From: Chloroflexota bacterium
GTDB taxonomy: Bacteria; Chloroflexota; UBA6077; JACCZL01
Length of the DNA: 47,405 nt
NCBI GenBank assembly: GCA_020850535.1
Contig: JADZEM010000059.1
Location: 1 to 47,405 of the forward strand
Direction: 5' to 3'
Numbering within the stretch: position 1 is the first letter of the stretch; every line of letters begins with the position of its first letter. The position numbers and the translations under genes were made by a program. Under the pieces are notes generated by a model, which did not search any database, was not told the origin of the DNA, and was given only the letters and a program-made list of their open reading frames with translations. Shown piece after piece: positions 22,462 through 33,693 of this stretch.

Positions 22462-22679
22462 CAGGGCGATTGCACGTTGGGCGCGTCGTGCAGCGTGGTC
22501 GGGGCTTGAAAGCCCCGCCTACCATCCTGCAGTCGCTTCGCGACGCTCCAGTCCCACCGGACGACGGCTGTTCTCGTCCTTCGTCGCGTAGCGACGGAAT
22601 GAGTATAGGCGGGGGTTTCAACCCCCGACTGCGCGTTTCACGACGTTCTGGGAACACCAACGAACATGCAATCACCTTG
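22462..22679. repeat. Fourth copy of the MITE-like palindromic repeat (family 1)
   Basis: The copy has terminal inverted repeats CAGGGCGATTGCA and TGCAATCACCTTG (11 of 13 pair) and the same internal palindrome as the copies at the left end. It lies between the riboswitch promoter and the MaoC gene. Its right end forms the last 13 codons and the stop of the MaoC reading frame. Confidence 0.75.
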
Positions 22680-23150
22680 CCGCGATGCCGGGCGGCGCTT
22701 CATGAATCCCAGGCCCACCAGCGTCATCGCCATGACGCCGTCCTGGTTCTCCGCCTCGACCTTGAAGCGGATCAGCCCGCGATCTGGCTTGCTGCGCGAG
22801 GGCCGGGCCTCCAGCACCGTCACGCGGACGGCCAGCGTGTCACCGGGGCGGACTGGCGCGAGCCAACGCAGCTCGTCGATGCCCGGCGATCCGAGACCGT
22901 TCGTCTCGCCGAAGACGTGAGCGACCATCTGGCGCATCGTCAGCGCCACGGTATGCCAGCCGCTGGCGATTAGGCCGCCGTACGCTGAGGCCTTCGCGGC
23001 TTCTGGATCGGTGTGGAACGTCTGCGGATCGTACTGCGACGCGAACGCGACGATCTCCGACTCGCCGGCGCTCACGCGGCCGGCGTCGAAGATGCGGCCG
23101 GGCGGGAAGTCCTCGAAGAACCGATCTGCGAGCGGATCGACACGCGGCAC
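22638..23150 (-). CDS. MaoC-like hydratase/dehydratase
   Basis: The 170-residue hot-dog-fold protein has FASQYDPQTFHTDPEAA, the active-site Asp-x-x-x-x-His motif of R-specific enoyl-CoA hydratases, followed by YGGLIASGWHT and PGDTLAVRVTVLEARPS. It would hydrate a 2-enoyl-CoA or a related thioester; the chain length is unknown. The GTG start at 23150 lies 12 bases after the Fur-family gene, so they are probably co-transcribed. The last 13 residues (QGDCMFVGVPRTS) come from a palindromic repeat, so the ancestral C-terminus was replaced or extended by it. Confidence 0.87.
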   Translation of the reverse strand: MPRVDPLADRFFEDFPPGRIFDAGRVSAGESEIVAFASQYDPQTFHTDPEAAKASAYGGLIASGWHTVALTMRQMVAHVFGETNGLGSPGIDELRWLAPVRPGDTLAVRVTVLEARPSRSKPDRGLIRFKVEAENQDGVMAMTLVGLGFMKRRPASRQGDCMFVGVPRTS

Positions 23151-23162
23151 GGTCGCTGGCAG

Positions 23163-23600
23163 TCAGTGCGTGTGCGTCGGCAGGGCCTTGCCGACGCAAT
23201 CGCCGCAGGTACCGATGATCGCGAAATGGGCCAGATCGGCGTGGAAGCCGTACGTTTCGCGCAGATGCTGGTCGAGCGGCGCAAGCTCCCGCACGTCGAT
23301 CTGGCGCTCGGAGCCGCACGTCCGGCAGACCATGTGCTGATGATTCGAGTCCTCAGCCAGGTGGTACAGCGCGATGCCGTCGTCAAAGTGGGTGTGCGTC
23401 ACGAGCCCGAGCGTCTGCAACAGCTCCAGCGTCCGGTAGACGGTCGAGATGTTCACCTGGGGGAACTGCGCCGCGACCTGGGCATGCACTGACTCGGCGG
23501 AGACGTGCCCCTCGGCGGCTTCGATGGCATCAAGAATGAGCTGCCGCTGCGGCGTGAGACGGTGGCCGCGCTCCTTGAGCGTATGCACGAGCTGGCCCAT
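23163..23600 (-). CDS. Fur-family transcriptional regulator
   Basis: The 145-residue protein has the Fur winged helix (LTPQRQLILDAIEA, then NISTVYRTLELLQTLGLV) and a dimerisation domain with HQHMVCRTCG and a C-terminal CGDC pair, together able to hold structural zinc. The paired CxxC motifs occur in Zur, PerR and Fur, so I cannot name the sensed metal or peroxide. The end HTH adds histidines. The start is ATG 23600 (a TTG one codon earlier is possible). It lies between a cupredoxin gene and a MaoC gene. Confidence 0.92.
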   Translation of the reverse strand: MGQLVHTLKERGHRLTPQRQLILDAIEAAEGHVSAESVHAQVAAQFPQVNISTVYRTLELLQTLGLVTHTHFDDGIALYHLAEDSNHQHMVCRTCGSERQIDVRELAPLDQHLRETYGFHADLAHFAIIGTCGDCVGKALPTHTH

Positions 23601-23657
23601 CAAGACCCCCTTGACGGGACGAACGGTACCACGCCTCGAGCGGGGCGATCAACGCAG

Positions 23658-23684
23658 GGAGGCCCACACGCCCAGGGGGCCTCC
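23658..23684 (-). terminator. Hairpin between cupredoxin and Fur-family genes
   Basis: GGAGGCCC and GGGCCTCC form an 8-bp perfect stem with an 11-base loop. No T tract follows on either strand, so termination is uncertain. Confidence 0.3.
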
Positions 23685-23699
23685 GCGTCGGTGTGGCGG

Positions 23700-24137
23700 T
23701 CAGTCGACGGTGAGCGTCGCGACCATGCCCTTCGTGTAGTGGTTCGTCAGATTGCAGAGGAGGATGTACCGGCCCGGGGCCAGCGAGAGCGTGCCGGACA
23801 TCGACGCGGCCGGGGCCACGTCCTCGAAGCCCCCGATGTACTCGCCGATGGCCTCCTCGTCCACCTCGCCGCGCACCTTCGAGGGCGGCAGGGCGGTGAT
23901 GTCCAGGTCGCTCTTGATGATGATGACCTCGTGGACGTCCTCGCCGATGTTCGACACGTCAATGGTCACGTCGCCGGCCGGGACGGCTGGCTGATCGGAG
24001 ATGATCGACCACTCGTTCAGCGTCATGGTCACGTGGGAGGCCGTCTGGGCGGCGGCCGGCTGCGAGCCGGTCATCAAGGTCGTGCCAGCCAGGAGTGCCA
24101 GCCCCGCTGCCAGGAGTCCGAACCGAATGCGCTTCAT
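23700..24137 (-). CDS. Exported cupredoxin-like copper protein
   Basis: The 145-residue product has a signal peptide (MKRIRFGLLAAGLALLAGTT, ending near QPAAAQ) and a single cupredoxin domain. The likely type 1 copper ligands are His in DVHEVII and Cys, His and Met in LCNLTNHYTKGM. It would carry single electrons outside the membrane, as plastocyanin or sulfocyanin do. The ATG at 24137 has GAGAGGG upstream. A 1201-codon frame on this strand continues far into the aconitase gene but is only its antisense shadow. The gene is divergent from aconitase. Confidence 0.88.
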   Translation of the reverse strand: MKRIRFGLLAAGLALLAGTTLMTGSQPAAAQTASHVTMTLNEWSIISDQPAVPAGDVTIDVSNIGEDVHEVIIIKSDLDITALPPSKVRGEVDEEAIGEYIGGFEDVAPAASMSGTLSLAPGRYILLCNLTNHYTKGMVATLTVD

Positions 24138-24336
24138 GGTGCCCTCTCGTGTGTAGTCGGCAGGTGTTTGCCGCTCGCCGCCGAAAACGGCTGTGCGATC
24201 CGCGAGTGCTGCCCGCCGCGCAGACCGCCACCTGCTTCTTAGTACGGATGGCAGGGCTTCTCGGTTCTGACGACCTGCCGTTGCTGGCCCATAGCTCGCA
24301 CCCAGCCGACTCGATCGCCACCCCTGGCCGACCGGA

Positions 24337-24364
24337 TTGCCGCCCCTGTGGGCTGTAGTAAGAT
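24337..24364 (+). promoter_or_regulatory. Candidate promoter of aconitase
   Basis: TTGCCG (24337-24342) and TAAGAT (24359-24364) are 16 bases apart, about 165 bases before the start codon. The -10 and spacing repeat those of the candidate small RNA promoter. Nothing else is seen in 24138-24527. Confidence 0.5.
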
Positions 24365-24509
24365 TCGTCCGAATGACGGGCCGCGAGATGACGGCAGGAA
24401 CAGCCGGCTTGATGGGACCAGCCATCGAGTGTCCCAGGCGAGGCACCGGCGCTCGCTCGCAGACCCCACGACGCAGACTCCACCATGCAGGACCTTCTGC
24501 ACCGGATGA

Positions 24510-27350
<2,841 letters not shown>

Positions 27351-27352
27351 CG

Positions 27353-27931
27353 TTGGCCCGCGAGCACGAGCGGGCGCACCCGTGGGAGGTACTCGGCACC
27401 GAGTACCTCCTCAAATCGCCCTGGCGTCATGTGCGCCAGGATCAGGTGCGCCTGCACACCGGCGACGAGATCGTCTACACCTACCTGGAGACGACCGACG
27501 CCGCCTTCGTAGTGCCGCTGACGACGGATGGGAAGGTCGTGGTGATCCGGCAGTTCCGGCTGCCGGCCCGCGCCTGGACCTGGGAGGTCGTCGGCGGCAT
27601 GATCGCGGCCGGCGAGCCGCCCATCGCGGCGGCCGAGCGCGAGCTGCGTGAAGAGGTCGGCGGCGTCGGCGGGCGGCTGGTGCCGCTTGGCTCGTACTAC
27701 GCCTGCGCCGGCAGCCTCTCGTCACGTCACCATGCGTTCCTGGGCCTCGACGTGGAGCTGGTTGACCCGGCCCTTGAGCCGATGGAGCTGATCGAGCGGG
27801 TGCTGCTCGACCCTGACGATGCGTTCGCGCGGGCGCGTGATGGACGCATCGACGATGCCCAGTCAGCGCTCGCGCTCTTGATGGCCGAGCCGCACATCCG
27901 CGCGCACCTCGCCCAGCGGAACGATCCGTAA
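27353..27931 (+). CDS. Nudix hydrolase (ADP-ribose pyrophosphatase-like)
   Basis: The 192-residue protein contains the Nudix box GEPPIAAAERELREEVGG preceded by TWEVVGGMIAA. The N-terminal KSPWRHVRQDQVRLHTG and VVIRQFRLPARAWTWE are typical of ADP-sugar pyrophosphatases (NudF-like). It would hydrolyse a nucleoside diphosphate linked to another moiety. The TTG at 27353 is the first start after the aconitase stop; a longer frame would overlap aconitase. The ribosome site is weak, so it may be translated by coupling. Confidence 0.88.
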   Translation: MAREHERAHPWEVLGTEYLLKSPWRHVRQDQVRLHTGDEIVYTYLETTDAAFVVPLTTDGKVVVIRQFRLPARAWTWEVVGGMIAAGEPPIAAAERELREEVGGVGGRLVPLGSYYACAGSLSSRHHAFLGLDVELVDPALEPMELIERVLLDPDDAFARARDGRIDDAQSALALLMAEPHIRAHLAQRNDP

Positions 27932-28084
27932 CCTGGATGACCGGTCCTGGCCGGCCGGTCATGTTCGCTCACCGAACGGCATGCTTGTTGCAATGAGAGC
28001 GTCGTCCGATAGCTCACCAGAAGACGTACAGCCTCACCAACGTTGTACCATCACCTGCAGACTGGTGCTGAGCGAGGGGAGTTC

Positions 28085-29899
28085 GTGAAGTACGGCGCCT
28101 GTTCCTTCGTTTTGCAGGGCCATTTGCCGTATGTTCGGCAGACGGGCCGTTGGCTGCACGGCGAATTCTGGCTCCACCAGGCGCTTGCCGAGACGTACCT
28201 GCCGCTCTTCTCGACGCTTTCGGACCTGGCCGAACACGAGGTGCCGGCCCGTCTGACGCTGAGTATCTCACCGATCCTGGCCGAGCAGCTTGCAGATCCT
28301 CAGGTCGCGCAGCGGTTCGAGGGGTACGTGCTCGAACGTGCCGAGCGGGCCGCCCACGACGTGACGCGGTTCGACCGGGCCGGCGACCTGCACGCCCGCT
28401 ACCTCGCGCACTGGTACGAGGACTTCTACAACCGCACGCTCGCGGTCTTCCGTGGGCGCTTCAACCGCGACCTGATCGGCGCTGCACGGCGGTTGCAGGA
28501 CAGCGGCCACCTGGAGCTTGCGACCACGGCGGCCACCCACGCGTACCTGCCGCTGCTCTCGCGGGACTCCTCCGTCTATGCACAACTGGCGACAGCCGTC
28601 CGTTCGTACCGCCGCGACTTCCGCCGCGAGCCGCGTACGGTCTGGCTGCCGGAGTGCGGCTACCGGCCGGCCACGGGCGGTCCAGACGGCGCGGTGCGGC
28701 CGGGCCTTGAGCACCTGTTGTCGCAGTTCGGGTTCTCGCTGTTCTTTGCCGAGACGCACGCCGTGGTGGGCGGGCGGCCGGTCGGCAAGGCCATGAACGA
28801 CGTGGTCGGGCCGTACCCGAGCGTGCCGAAGCGGTATCAGGTGCCGCTGGCCGCGTCATCCCCGGCCACCGACCGCTCGACGTTCCGCCCGTACGGGGTC
28901 GGCGAGTCCGGCCTGACCGTCCTGGCGCGGAACACCCGCTCGGGCCTGCAGATCTGGTCGACGGCGCACGGCTACCCCGGCGACTTCGACTACCGCGAAG
29001 CGAACCGGCGCGACGGCATCTCCGGTCTGCGCTACTGGAGGGTGACCGGCACCAAGATCGACCTTGCCGCGCGCGACTGGTACCATCCGGACTGGGCCGA
29101 GGGCAAGATCAGCCTGCACGCGGATCACTTCGCGCGCGTGGTCGAGGACACCCTCCGCGAGTACTACGAGCGGACCGGCGAGCAAGGTATCGTCGTGGCG
29201 ATGGTCGATGCGGCGCTCTTCGGGACGTGGTGGTTCGAGGGCGTCCGCTGGCTTGGCGAGGTGCTCGCGCGGCTGGCGCGCAGCGAGACCGTCGATCTGG
29301 TCACCGCTGGCGGATACGCCGAGCAGCACCCCCCGACCGAGTCGATTGCGTTGCCCGAGAGTTCGTGGGGCATGGCCGGCCGGCATTTCACCTGGGACAA
29401 CGTCGATACCCACTGGATGTGGGCGGTGATCCACGCAGCCGAAGCCCGCTTGCAGGCGTTGGCTGCCAGATTCCCGCACGCCGAGGGCGATCTGCACGAC
29501 GTGCTCTCGCAGGCAGCCCGCGAACTGCTGCTGCTTCAGGCCAGCGACTGGCCGGCCCTCATCACGATGGGGCAGGCTGGCGAGTACGCGCACGAACGGT
29601 TCCGCGAGCATGCGGAGCGCTTCGACCGCCTGGCAAGCGTTGCCGAACGGGGCGTCGTGGATGCGGCCGGCCAGCGTCTCGCCGCCGAGCTGTGGGAGCG
29701 CGACCGCGTCTTCGCCGACGTCGATTACCGAGATTGGGCGCCACGCGCGTACGGCACGCTGGCTTCGTTCACGGGCACAGCCGGTCCGTCTGGCTCCGAC
29801 TTCCACCGGACCGAGACGTCTGGCTCGCCGCCCGGCCCGCCAGAATATGCCAGTGGGTCACCCTCAGCCATCCCTGAATGGAGTGCCAGTGGCAGCTGA
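28085..29899 (+). CDS. GH57 glycoside hydrolase, 1,4-alpha-glucan branching enzyme type
   Basis: The 604-residue protein matches GH57/DUF1957 branching enzymes: QGHLPYVRQTGRWLHGEFWL at the start, nucleophile Glu190 in VWLPECGY, acid/base Asp375 in MVDAALFGTWWFEG and the C-terminal WPALITMGQAGEYAHERF domain. Branching enzymes remodel glycogen by making alpha-1,6 links; some relatives act as amylases. Around Asp375 the usual T-E-L-F-G-H is changed to A-A-L-F-G-T, which could alter activity. The GTG at 28085 has GAGGGGAG upstream. The last 40 residues are low-complexity. Confidence 0.9.
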   Translation: MKYGACSFVLQGHLPYVRQTGRWLHGEFWLHQALAETYLPLFSTLSDLAEHEVPARLTLSISPILAEQLADPQVAQRFEGYVLERAERAAHDVTRFDRAGDLHARYLAHWYEDFYNRTLAVFRGRFNRDLIGAARRLQDSGHLELATTAATHAYLPLLSRDSSVYAQLATAVRSYRRDFRREPRTVWLPECGYRPATGGPDGAVRPGLEHLLSQFGFSLFFAETHAVVGGRPVGKAMNDVVGPYPSVPKRYQVPLAASSPATDRSTFRPYGVGESGLTVLARNTRSGLQIWSTAHGYPGDFDYREANRRDGISGLRYWRVTGTKIDLAARDWYHPDWAEGKISLHADHFARVVEDTLREYYERTGEQGIVVAMVDAALFGTWWFEGVRWLGEVLARLARSETVDLVTAGGYAEQHPPTESIALPESSWGMAGRHFTWDNVDTHWMWAVIHAAEARLQALAARFPHAEGDLHDVLSQAARELLLLQASDWPALITMGQAGEYAHERFREHAERFDRLASVAERGVVDAAGQRLAAELWERDRVFADVDYRDWAPRAYGTLASFTGTAGPSGSDFHRTETSGSPPGPPEYASGSPSAIPEWSASGS

Positions 29900-29945
29900 C
29901 GCCAGCTCTTCATCGCCGTCAACCGTGCGTACCTCGCCAGCCCCC

Positions 29946-30734
29946 ATGCCGAGCATCGTTCTGTACCATGGCAACTGCCCCGACGGATTCGGCGGCGCAT
30001 GGTCCGCCTGGAAGGCCTGGGGCGACGCCGTTCGTTACCTGCCCGTGAGCCACGGCGACGCGCCGCCTGAGTTGACGGCGGATGCATCCGTGCTGATGGT
30101 GGATATCGTCTACCCGCGCGCCGAGACGCTGGCCCTGAAGGACCGGGTGCGCGAGCTGGTGATTCTCGATCATCACAAGTCGGCCTGTGAAGAGCTGGGC
30201 GATCTCCCGTATGCGATTTTCGACATGCAGCGGTCGGGCGCGATGCTCTCCTGGGACTACTGTCACCCGGGCGTGCCCGCGCCGCCACTGGTCGGCTACG
30301 TCCAGGACCGCGACCTCTGGCGCTTCGAGCTGCCGCACAGCCGCGAGGTCACGGCGGCGCTCGGGTCTTACCCGATGGATTTCGAGGTCTGGGATCAGCT
30401 CGACATGCGGGCGTTGGCGGCCGAGGGGGTCGCGATCCTGCGCTTCCGCGACCAGACCGTCAAGAGCATCGTGGCGCACGCCCGCTGGAGCGAGATCGGC
30501 GGCCACCGCGTGCCGGTCGTCAACGCGACGGCGCACTGGTCGGACGTGGGCGCGGAGATGCTCGACCGCTATCCTGACGCGCCGTTCGTCGGGGCGTGGT
30601 TCGAGGACGCCGAGGGCACCCTGCGCTGGTCACTGCGGTCTCGGCCGGGCTTTGACGTCAGCGAGGTCGCGAAGCGGCTGGGGGGCGGCGGGCACCCCCA
30701 GGCGTCCGGGTTCCGCCAGCGCCGTCCGGGATGA
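29946..30734 (+). CDS. DHH-family phosphoesterase
   Basis: The 262-residue protein has IVLYHGNCPDGFGGAWSAW, the DHH motif in ILDHHKSA, and the C-terminal DHHA1-type ending RLGGGGHPQASGF. Such proteins cleave phosphodiesters, for example nanoRNA or cyclic dinucleotides, with Mn. This one resembles short stand-alone members rather than RecJ or GdpP. I chose the ATG at 29946 because the conserved domain starts at once; GTG 29889 with GGAG upstream is an alternative. Confidence 0.85.
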   Translation: MPSIVLYHGNCPDGFGGAWSAWKAWGDAVRYLPVSHGDAPPELTADASVLMVDIVYPRAETLALKDRVRELVILDHHKSACEELGDLPYAIFDMQRSGAMLSWDYCHPGVPAPPLVGYVQDRDLWRFELPHSREVTAALGSYPMDFEVWDQLDMRALAAEGVAILRFRDQTVKSIVAHARWSEIGGHRVPVVNATAHWSDVGAEMLDRYPDAPFVGAWFEDAEGTLRWSLRSRPGFDVSEVAKRLGGGGHPQASGFRQRRPG

Positions 30735-30744
30735 GCGGCCTCTG

Positions 30745-31233
30745 ATGGACGATGCGGCATTCTGGCAGCTGATCGAGGAGTCGCGGGAGAACGCCGGCGG
30801 CGATCCCAACGAGCAGGCTGCCGAGTTGACCGATCTCCTGTCTGCTCTGCCGGCGGGGGAGATCGTTCAGTTCGACCGCCGCTTCCGCGAGCTGTTGGTG
30901 CAGGCGTACCGCTGGGATCTCTGGGGCGCGGCCTTCCTGATCGACGGCGGCTGTTCCGATGACGGGTTCGAGTACTTCCGCTGCTGGCTCATCAGCCAGG
31001 GGCGGCGGGTGTACGAGGAGGCGCTGGCCGATCCTGAATCATTGGCCGAGCGCGCCGAGCCGGATGTCGAGGCTGAGTCGATGCTGTACGCGGCTGCCGA
31101 CGCCTACGAGGTGGAGACTGGCAAGCCGCTGCCGTCGTCGAGCGTCGGCGACCCGGCGGAGCCGGCCGGGCAGCCCTGGGAGGAGAACGATCTGCCTCGC
31201 CGCTTCCCGAGGCTGGCTGCAGCCTTCCCCTGA
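30745..31233 (+). CDS. DUF4240 protein
   Basis: The 162-residue product has FWQLIEESRENAGG, IVQFDRRFRELLVQAYRWDL and GGCSDDGFEYFRCWLISQGR, the hallmarks of DUF4240, a helical family of unknown function common in actinobacteria and Chloroflexota. It starts ten bases after the DHH stop, so the two genes are probably one transcript. The ribosome site is weak. Confidence 0.85.
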   Translation: MDDAAFWQLIEESRENAGGDPNEQAAELTDLLSALPAGEIVQFDRRFRELLVQAYRWDLWGAAFLIDGGCSDDGFEYFRCWLISQGRRVYEEALADPESLAERAEPDVEAESMLYAAADAYEVETGKPLPSSSVGDPAEPAGQPWEENDLPRRFPRLAAAFP

Positions 31234-31282
31234 CGCCAGATCGCGTCCGACTGCCTCGTCAGGCGTCAGTAGCCGGGTCGCG

Positions 31283-31485
31283 CGGTGCCCATCGTCATCC
31301 CGACTGAAGCGAGGAACGAGCCCACCCGCCCGTCATTCCGGCTGAAGCGCGGAACGGGTCCACCCGCCCGTCATCCCGACCGAAGCGCGGAACGAGCGAA
31401 ATGGAGGGATCTTCCTCACGGGTGTAGACGGTTCGCCGGGGAAGATCCCTCGACTTCGCTCCTTCGTCGCTTCGCTCGGGATGAC
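31283..31485. repeat. Palindromic intergenic repeat, second copy (family 2)
   Basis: The sequence begins GCGGTGCCCATCGTCATCC and has two near-identical 50-base subunits with GGAACG, then GGGATCTTCC facing GAAGATCCC and a closing CTCGGGATGACGAGG. It matches 9348-9505. Bases 31500-31560 add two copies of a CCTTGAGCTTGTC-type sequence. There is no gene in 31234-31622. Confidence 0.65.
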
Positions 31486-31622
31486 GAGGTAGGGGGTTGT
31501 CAGGCTTGCCCTGAGCTTGTCGAATGAGTCTGCCTTGAGCTTGTCAAATGGGTCGCTTCGCCCGGGATGACGGGGAACGCGTGGGCGGTGATGTAGCCCG
31601 GCATGTCACAACCGATGGCCCC

Positions 31623-32756
31623 CTACGATGCGAACCGGCTCAGGCGGAACAGCTCGATGTTGTGGCGCGTCTCACCGGTCTCTGCAAGGTCCGCCGTGAT
31701 CTCCCCCACGACGCTGCAGAACTTGAAGCCGTGGCCCGAGCACGGCGACGCCACCACCACCCGGTCGTCGTCGGGGTGCAGATCGAGGATGAAGTGCTCG
31801 TCGGGCGCGTTGGTGAACATGCAGGCTCGCAGCGCCATCGTCGGGCCGGTGCCAGCGGGGAAGTAGCGCTCGGCAAACTGGCGGAGGATCGCCTCGTCCT
31901 CGGGGGTCGGCTCGCGGTCGATCGTCTCAGGATCGACGGCCTCGGCGAGATGGTGGTAGCGGCCGAACTTGAAGCCCGGCACCGACTCGATGGGAAAGCC
32001 GTAGTAGCGCCCCTCGTCCACTTGGAGATTGAAGACGGGGAAGCGTGCTGGCTCGAAGAGGGCCGGCTCAGACGGCTGGAGCCACGCCAACACCTGGCGC
32101 TCGGGCGTGGTCAGCGGCTTGAGGCGGGGGACCATCTCGCCGACCCATGCGCCCGCCGACACGATCAGTTTGTCTGACTCGTAGACGGCACGGTCTGTGC
32201 TCACGCGAATGCCGTCCGGGCGCGGCTCCCAACCCTGGACGCGCTCGCGGGCATGAACCTCCGCACCGAGCGCCTGCGCTGCCGTCACGTGGGCCACGAT
32301 GCAGCGCTCGGAGAGGAGGTAGCCGCCGTCGGGCTGCAGCACCGCTTGATGGTCAGCCGGCAGGCGGTAGGCCGGGAATCGCCGGTTGATCTCGGCGCCG
32401 CTGAGCACTTCGTGCGGCAGCCGGTGCTCCCGACAGGAGGTCAGCGAGCCTTCAAAGCACTGGCTGTCGGCCGGGCCGGCGTCGATGGATCCGGTGATGT
32501 GCAGCAACTGCTCGCCCACGCCCGATTCCAGCTCGCGCCACAGCTCGTAGGCCCGGCGCAGCAGCGGCACGTAGGACGGATCCTCGTAGTAGGCCAGCCG
32601 GATGATGCGGGTGATCCCGTGGGATGAGCCCATCGTGTGCGGGACGTCGAAACGCTCCAGCCCGAGCACCCGCTGGCCGCGCTTCGCAAGCTGGTAGACG
32701 GCGGCGCTGCCCATCCCGCCGACGCCGATGACGATGGTGTCGTACCGCTGCGCCAC
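31623..32756 (-). CDS. N-methyl amino acid oxidase, MSOX/SolA family
   Basis: This flavoenzyme oxidatively demethylates an N-methyl amino acid such as sarcosine or N-methyltryptophan, making hydrogen peroxide. The 377-residue protein has the FAD-binding IGVGGMGSAAVYQLAKRG, the MGSSHGITRIIRLAYYE segment next to the flavin and the SPCSGHGFKF motif whose cysteine binds FAD covalently. The exact substrate is not readable. It is the last gene of a minus-strand trio, 11 bases after the isomerase gene. Confidence 0.91.
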   Translation of the reverse strand: MAQRYDTIVIGVGGMGSAAVYQLAKRGQRVLGLERFDVPHTMGSSHGITRIIRLAYYEDPSYVPLLRRAYELWRELESGVGEQLLHITGSIDAGPADSQCFEGSLTSCREHRLPHEVLSGAEINRRFPAYRLPADHQAVLQPDGGYLLSERCIVAHVTAAQALGAEVHARERVQGWEPRPDGIRVSTDRAVYESDKLIVSAGAWVGEMVPRLKPLTTPERQVLAWLQPSEPALFEPARFPVFNLQVDEGRYYGFPIESVPGFKFGRYHHLAEAVDPETIDREPTPEDEAILRQFAERYFPAGTGPTMALRACMFTNAPDEHFILDLHPDDDRVVVASPCSGHGFKFCSVVGEITADLAETGETRHNIELFRLSRFAS

Positions 32757-32767
32757 GCTCGACCCTC

Positions 32768-33592
32768 CTACCCGATCTCGGCCAGCATGGCCGACCAGAC
32801 GTCGCGCCAGTGGGCCTTCTCTTCCGGCCGCCCGAAGTCGATGCTGAAGGGACCACGGTAGCCGGCTCGCGTCAGCATCGTGAAGACGTGACGGAAGTCG
32901 ACGATACCGCCGCCCTCGCCGGGCCGGAAGTGCTCCTCCCAGAGGCCGTTCGTATCGTGCAGGCGGACGTGCCCGATGCGGTCTGCGCCGAACGCCGTCA
33001 GGAAGCCCTCGAAGCCGTCAGGCACCAGCATCGCATGGCCGACGTTGCAGGCCCACCGCGGCGACGGCGCGGCGATGCCGTCGAGCATCCGGCGCATCTC
33101 GGCCACGGTGTGTGGGATGTAGCGGATCTCGGCATGCTCAGGCTCGGCGTTGTGGTTCTCGAAGTGCAGCTCGACAGCGTGCGCCTCGGCCAGCTGTACG
33201 GCCAGCTTCAGCCGCGCGATGGCGGCGGCGAAGCGAGCATCCACATCGGACGAGAAGTGGAACCCGCCGTGCACGACCAGGTGCGTCGCGCCGAGCGCTG
33301 CCGCCAGCTCGACGTTCTCGCGGACGTAGGCGTCGGCGGCCGCGGCCATGACCGGCGTGATCTCGGCCATGTTGACCGCCGAGAGCGTGTGAATCCCGAG
33401 CGTGATCCCATGCTGCGCCGCCAGCGCCCGCACCTGCCGGACCCGCTCAGGGGTGAACGTGCCCGGATAGTTGGCCGGGTTGTCGGCGTTGAAGTCCACG
33501 CGGGAGAAGCCGAGCGCAGCCCCCTGGTCGATGGCTTGCTCCAGCGGCCACGAGCCAGGACCAGAAAAGACGAAGCGAGTGCGATGATCCAC
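32768..33592 (-). CDS. Sugar phosphate isomerase/epimerase (xylose isomerase-like TIM barrel)
   Basis: The 274-residue product is an AP-endonuclease-2 type TIM barrel with metal-binding candidates in GATHLVVHGGF, VELHFENHNAEP, ACNVGHAML, and GHVRLHDTNG. Members act as isomerases or epimerases of sugars and related compounds such as hydroxypyruvate, or as dehydratases. The GTG start has GGAGGGGA upstream. The neighbours suggest catabolism of an amino-acid-linked compound, but this is inference. Confidence 0.85.
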   Translation of the reverse strand: MDHRTRFVFSGPGSWPLEQAIDQGAALGFSRVDFNADNPANYPGTFTPERVRQVRALAAQHGITLGIHTLSAVNMAEITPVMAAAADAYVRENVELAAALGATHLVVHGGFHFSSDVDARFAAAIARLKLAVQLAEAHAVELHFENHNAEPEHAEIRYIPHTVAEMRRMLDGIAAPSPRWACNVGHAMLVPDGFEGFLTAFGADRIGHVRLHDTNGLWEEHFRPGEGGGIVDFRHVFTMLTRAGYRGPFSIDFGRPEEKAHWRDVWSAMLAEIG

Positions 33593-33693
33593 GAATCTCC
33601 CCTCCGAGATCGCGATCCAGCGATGTCAGTCTCGTAACGTTCAGCTCAGCAACAGTGGGCCGTCGACAGCAGCCGTCCGCGTCCGCGCAGCGG

